DNA of 35,072 nt from Thiotrichaceae bacterium (GTDB lineage: Bacteria; Pseudomonadota; Gammaproteobacteria; Beggiatoales; Beggiatoaceae): assembly GCA_028688145.1 (NCBI GenBank), contig JAQTYU010000018.1:1-35072 (forward strand). Direction: 5' to 3'. Positions 30,887-35,072 of the stretch are shown here, one piece after another; the stretch's first letter is position 1; the number at the start of each line of letters is the position of its first letter. The translations under genes and the position numbers were made by a program. The notes beneath the pieces were generated by a model. It saw nothing but the letters and a program-made list of their open reading frames with translations, did not search any database and was not told the origin of the DNA.

Positions 30887-31310
30887 GATTAACCACCGAC
30901 CCTAATTTTTGTGAAATCGTTAAATACATACTATAGTCTGTATTTATGAAGTACAAGTTATAGCATGTAAAATTTAGAATCTTACGCCCAACGGATTAAA
31001 GACAATTATTTAAAAATACAGTATTATCAACAGCTACAACTTATTATCTGTTAATGCGAATTACAGATTATAAGCTGTAAAAAATAGCATAGCCTAACTC
31101 AATTAATAACTTAGTATTTAAGTAGGGTAAGTTTTACACATTCTGATAGACTAAATGAAAGCGATTTAAGAAAAAGAGCAGCACTTCTCTCTTGATTTTA
31201 ATGCGCGGGCTTGGTATTTTTAAAAATTCGCACTTTACTTATCATAGACGACTAAATTTAGAGTCATCTACATTGACTACTTTGTATGTATGAATGGGGG
31301 GACACTTTCA
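30887..31310. other. divergent promoter region between hipBA and ilvBHC
   Basis: About 420 AT-rich bp. The left half holds the three hipBA operators. The right half should contain the ilvB promoter and leader. A palindrome CTAAATTTAG lies at 31252-31261. No valine/leucine-rich leader peptide and no attenuator hairpin were recognised. Confidence 0.55.
30925..31079. promoter_or_regulatory. three TACA-N10-TGTA operators of hipBA
   Basis: Three 18-bp palindromes: TACATACTATAGTCTGTA (30925-30942), TACAAGTTATAGCATGTA (30952-30969) and TACAGATTATAAGCTGTA (31062-31079). They share the pattern TACA-N3-TATA-N3-TGTA. They lie 39-193 bp upstream of the hipB start. E. coli HipB binds multiple sites of the same total length (TATCC-N8-GGATA), so this is the expected arrangement with a different half-site. 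Confidence 0.75.
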
Positions 31311-33038
31311 ATGTCCAGTAAACAAGAGATTTTAACAGGTGCTGATATTTTAGTGCGCTGCCTTATCGAAGAAGGGGTGGAATACATCTTCGGTTATCCC
31401 GGTGGTTCTGTGCTACATATCTACGATGCCCTTTTCAAAGAAAACAAAATCACCCACATTTTGGTGCGCCATGAACAAGGTGCAACCCATGCGGCTGATG
31501 GTTATGCACGTTCCACAGGCAAGCCCGGTGTCGTTCTCGTTACCTCAGGACCTGGTGCGACCAATGCTGTCACAGGGATTGCGACCGCTTACATGGACTC
31601 AATTCCAATGGTCGTGATTACTGGACAAGTACCCACCCATTTGATTGGTAATGATGCTTTCCAAGAAGTGGATTCTATCGGGATTACTCGCCCTTGCGTG
31701 AAGCATAACTTCCTCGTCAAAGACGTGAAGAAACTTGCTGAAACCGTGAAGAAAGCATTTTACGTTGCCACCACAGGCAGACCCGGTCCTGTGGTGATTG
31801 ATATTCCCAAGGACATCACCGCCCAAAGTGCAGCGTTTGAATATCCTGAAGAAATCGAAATGCGTTCTTACAAGCCCGTCGCCAGCGGACACCCCGGACA
31901 AATTCGCAAAGCCGCAGAATTAATTCTGTCAGCCAAACGTCCGATGCTGTACACAGGTGGCGGCGTGGTTTTGGGCAATGCGTCCAACGAATTAACCGAG
32001 TTCACGCGCTTGCTCGGCTATCCGATTACGCAAACGTTAATGGGCTTAGGTTCTTATCCCGCTTCAGACCCGCAATTTGTGGGCATGTTGGGGATGCACG
32101 GCACCTATGAAGCCAACATGGCAATGCACGAATGCGACGTTTTAGTTGCTATCGGCGCACGCTTTGATGACCGTGTCACCAGCGATTTGGAAAAATTCTG
32201 TCCTTACGCCAAAATCATTCACATGGACATCGACCCCTCTTCCATTTCTAAAAATGTGAAAGTCGATATTCCCATCGTGGGCGCAGTGGACCGCGTGTTG
32301 ACCGAAGTGATTAAAGCCATCCGTGAAACGGGTAAACAACCTGATCATGAAGCTTTAGTGTCTTGGTGGGCGCAAATCGACGCATGGCGTGCCACGAATT
32401 GCTTACGCTATGATCGCAACAGTCCTTTAATCAAGCCACAATATGTGATTGAAAAGCTGCACGAAATTACCCACGGTGACGCATTTATCACCTCCGACGT
32501 GGGGCAGCATCAAATGTGGGCGGCACAATTTTACAAATTCGATAAGCCACGCCGTTGGATTAATTCAGGCGGTTTGGGCACGATGGGTTTTGGGCTGCCT
32601 GCCGCGATTGGCGTACAATTGGCACATCCTAAAGAAACCGTGGCTTGCATTACCGGTGAAGCCAGTATTCAGATGTGCATTCAAGAATTATCCACTTGTA
32701 AGCAATATGATTTGCCGATCAAAGTGATTAACTTGAATAATCGTTACATGGGCATGGTTCGCCAATGGCAAGAAATGTTCTATGATCGCCGCTATTCGCA
32801 TTCTTATATGGATGCTTTGCCTGATTTTGTGAAATTGGCAGAAAGCTATGGTCATATCGGCATGTACATTGATAAACCCGCCGATGTGGAAGGTGCACTG
32901 CGCGAAGCGTTTGCGATTAAAGATCGTTTAGTGTTTATGAATTTTGTCACCGATCAAACCGAAAACGTGTATCCTATGATTGCCGCAGGCAAGGGACAAC
33001 ACGAAATGGTGTTATCTTCAGAAAGAGAGTTGGCTTAA
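31311..33038 (+). CDS. ilvB: acetolactate synthase large subunit
   Basis: A 575-residue ThDP- and FAD-dependent enzyme making acetolactate and acetohydroxybutyrate for valine, leucine and isoleucine. The N-terminal ThDP domain has catalytic Glu55 in VRHEQGATHAADGYAR, followed by the central FAD-binding domain and the C-terminal ThDP/Mg domain. The motif usually written GDG-N22-NN reads GEA (449-451) here, followed by LNN; Glu at this position is also remembered in pseudomonad enzymes. ATG 31311 is chosen over 31290 because a G-run (GGGGGG) lies 9 nt upstream and the N-terminus then fits the family. First gene of ilvB-ilvH-ilvC. Confidence 0.95.
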   Translation: MSSKQEILTGADILVRCLIEEGVEYIFGYPGGSVLHIYDALFKENKITHILVRHEQGATHAADGYARSTGKPGVVLVTSGPGATNAVTGIATAYMDSIPMVVITGQVPTHLIGNDAFQEVDSIGITRPCVKHNFLVKDVKKLAETVKKAFYVATTGRPGPVVIDIPKDITAQSAAFEYPEEIEMRSYKPVASGHPGQIRKAAELILSAKRPMLYTGGGVVLGNASNELTEFTRLLGYPITQTLMGLGSYPASDPQFVGMLGMHGTYEANMAMHECDVLVAIGARFDDRVTSDLEKFCPYAKIIHMDIDPSSISKNVKVDIPIVGAVDRVLTEVIKAIRETGKQPDHEALVSWWAQIDAWRATNCLRYDRNSPLIKPQYVIEKLHEITHGDAFITSDVGQHQMWAAQFYKFDKPRRWINSGGLGTMGFGLPAAIGVQLAHPKETVACITGEASIQMCIQELSTCKQYDLPIKVINLNNRYMGMVRQWQEMFYDRRYSHSYMDALPDFVKLAESYGHIGMYIDKPADVEGALREAFAIKDRLVFMNFVTDQTENVYPMIAAGKGQHEMVLSSERELA

Positions 33039-33042
33039 GAAC

Positions 33043-33537
33043 ATGCGTCACACTATCTCCATTTTGTTAGAAAACGAAGCAGGGGCTTTGTCACGGGTGG
33101 CGGGCTTATTCTCCGCGCGCGGTTATAATATCGAATCCCTGACCGTTGCAGCGACCAATGATCCTTCCATGTCACGGATGACCTTAGTCACCACGGGCAC
33201 TGAAGGCGTGATCGAGCAAATCACCAAGCAATTAAACAAGCTGGTGGATGTGATCAAGTTGATTGACTTGAACGAAGGTCCTTATATTGAGCGTGAACTC
33301 ATGCTCATTAAAGTCAAAGCAGCGACCAATAACCAACGCGAAGAAGTCAAACGTTTAGTTGACATTTTCCGTGGCAAAATCATTGACGTGGGCGATTCTA
33401 ACTACACTATCGAACTCACGGGTACGGGCGAAAAAATCGATGCCTTTATCAACGCCATTGAAGCACCACTGATTGTTGAAGTGGTGCGTTCAGGGGTTTC
33501 TGGCATTGGGCGCGGTAACAAGAGCCTACACGTATAA
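33043..33537 (+). CDS. ilvH: acetolactate synthase small regulatory subunit
   Basis: A 164-residue protein (E. coli IlvH has 163). The N-terminal ACT domain is MRHTISILLENEAGALSRVA with SARGYNIESLTV, which binds valine for feedback inhibition; a C-terminal domain from about residue 80 contacts the catalytic subunit. ATG 33043 begins 4 nt after the ilvB stop, which gives the canonical start MRHTISIL; a longer start inside ilvB is not needed. Confidence 0.95.
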   Translation: MRHTISILLENEAGALSRVAGLFSARGYNIESLTVAATNDPSMSRMTLVTTGTEGVIEQITKQLNKLVDVIKLIDLNEGPYIERELMLIKVKAATNNQREEVKRLVDIFRGKIIDVGDSNYTIELTGTGEKIDAFINAIEAPLIVEVVRSGVSGIGRGNKSLHV

Positions 33538-34647
<1,110 letters not shown>

Positions 34648-34660
34648 GTTTTAAGTTGAA

Positions 34661-34688
34661 TTAAGGGGCGGTGAAAACTGCCCCTTAA
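34661..34688 (+). terminator. terminator of the ilvBHC operon
   Basis: TTAAGGGGCGGT (34661-34672) pairs with ACTGCCCCTTAA (34677-34688) through 12 base pairs with one G-U, closed by a GAAA tetraloop. The T-run behind it is short (ACTTTG). It lies 13 nt after the ilvC stop. Confidence 0.8.
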
Positions 34689-34728
34689 ACTTTGACGATT
34701 CCCTAGAAATTAAGATATGTGATATTAC

Positions 34729-35055
34729 ATGAATAATTATCGTTCAAATAAAATGATTAAAGGTTATTGGTTGACTAACCTAATAGTCATGATCATGATG
34801 ATTCCCTTAGGTTTCTATGTTTATAAAAAAATTAATCCAGCCCCTATAAATCGTGTAATCCCTACAACCCCTGCAAATCAAACATCAACGACAGGGAAAG
34901 TTTATAAATGTGATGGTCGAACACACTGTTCTCACATGACTTCTTGTGAAGAAGCCACGTTTTTCTTAAGAAATTGTCCTAATACAAAAATGGATGGGAA
35001 TAATGATGGGATTCCTTGTGAAAAACAATGGTGTGGACTTTTTTCTTTTAAATAA
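34729..35055 (+). CDS. small membrane-anchored Excalibur-domain protein
   Basis: A 108-residue protein. A single hydrophobic segment (about residues 13-31, LTNLIVMIMMIPLGFYVY) could be a membrane anchor or uncleaved signal. A linker of about 25 residues with Pro and Thr follows. Residues 60-104 are an Excalibur calcium-binding domain: cysteines in CDGRTHCSHMTSCEEA, CPNTKMDGNNDGIPCEKQ and a last WC, with DGNNDGIPCE as the EF-hand-like calcium loop. These domains occur in extracellular proteins of bacteria, often with nucleases; here it stands alone. The ribosome-binding site is weak. It follows the ilv operon terminator, so it has its own promoter. Confidence 0.85.
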   Translation: MNNYRSNKMIKGYWLTNLIVMIMMIPLGFYVYKKINPAPINRVIPTTPANQTSTTGKVYKCDGRTHCSHMTSCEEATFFLRNCPNTKMDGNNDGIPCEKQWCGLFSFK

Positions 35056-35072
35056 TTTTCTCGTTCCCACGC

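Noticed and set aside
30887..31310. Leader peptide and attenuator for ilvB
   Set aside because: No short frame rich in Val, Leu or Ile codons followed by alternative hairpins was seen.
31311..33038. Loss of activity of acetolactate synthase because the ThDP motif reads GEA instead of GDG
   Set aside because: Glu at this position is remembered from pseudomonad homologues and the rest of the enzyme is intact, so it is taken as a natural variant.
34729..35055. Excalibur protein as part of a thermonuclease
   Set aside because: No nuclease catalytic motif is present; the protein has only an anchor, a linker and the calcium-binding domain.

Overview
The window looks like a chromosomal segment of a free-living, nitrogen-fixing gammaproteobacterium. 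The protein styles, the AT-rich intergenic DNA with many small hairpin repeats, and the combination of nif genes with a PQQ alcohol dehydrogenase suggest a sulfur-oxidising Thiotrichales/Beggiatoa-like organism. That placement is an inference from gene content only; there is no rRNA in the window.

Layout. (1) 1-52: the first codons of an IS5-type transposase cut by the window edge. (2) 550-5389, minus strand: a five-gene quinoprotein operon. It holds a PedH/ExaA-type PQQ alcohol dehydrogenase with the lanthanide-marker aspartate, cytochrome c-550 (PedF type), a periplasmic binding protein, a SoxYZ-like carrier and a zinc metallohydrolase. A good sigma-54 (-24/-12) promoter sits at 5459-5474, with a palindrome about 90 bp further upstream. 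(3) 6096-8510, plus strand: an outer-membrane porin and a secreted coiled-coil/SHOCT protein. (4) 8689-15806: a molybdenum island. A lipoprotein-modB-modA-modC unit and a second unit (small molybdopterin-domain protein plus a double-Mop molbindin) run leftwards, and a TonB-dependent receptor runs rightwards. Two 24-bp palindromes with the geometry of the E. coli ModE operator sit in front of these units, so the receptor is a candidate outer-membrane molybdate or molybdophore transporter. (5) 15872-21028: a GNAT acetyltransferase, an unknown protein, a GspC/PilP-like periplasmic protein and a large secreted PKD/PPC-domain protein. (6) 21934-27513, minus strand: nifV-cysE-TPR gene-nifW-nifZ-nifM-clpX, the order known from Azotobacter apart from the extra TPR gene. 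It has a sigma-54 promoter and a NifA upstream site (TGT-N10-ACA). (7) 27715-28582: a decayed chimeric insertion sequence. (8) 28760-30886: a hipBA toxin-antitoxin pair with an unusually long HipB and three TACA-N10-TGTA operators. (9) 31311-34647: the branched-chain amino acid operon ilvB-ilvH-ilvC. (10) 34729-35055: a small membrane-anchored Excalibur-domain protein.

How the parts fit. Molybdenum uptake and storage (modBAC, molbindin, perhaps the TonB receptor) would supply the Mo needed for the nitrogenase cofactor, to which homocitrate made by NifV also contributes. NifW, NifZ and NifM mature the nitrogenase proteins, and CysE supports cysteine for Fe-S clusters. The alcohol dehydrogenase operon would feed electrons from short-chain alcohols into the respiratory chain through its own cytochrome.

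A family of about 75-120 bp hairpin repeats (arms resembling GCCCCCAACCCCCTAAAGGG) lies between many genes, including inside the mod operon. The strongest new hypotheses are the ModE-linked TonB receptor, the sigma-54 control of the alcohol dehydrogenase operon, and the elongated repeat-bearing HipB.
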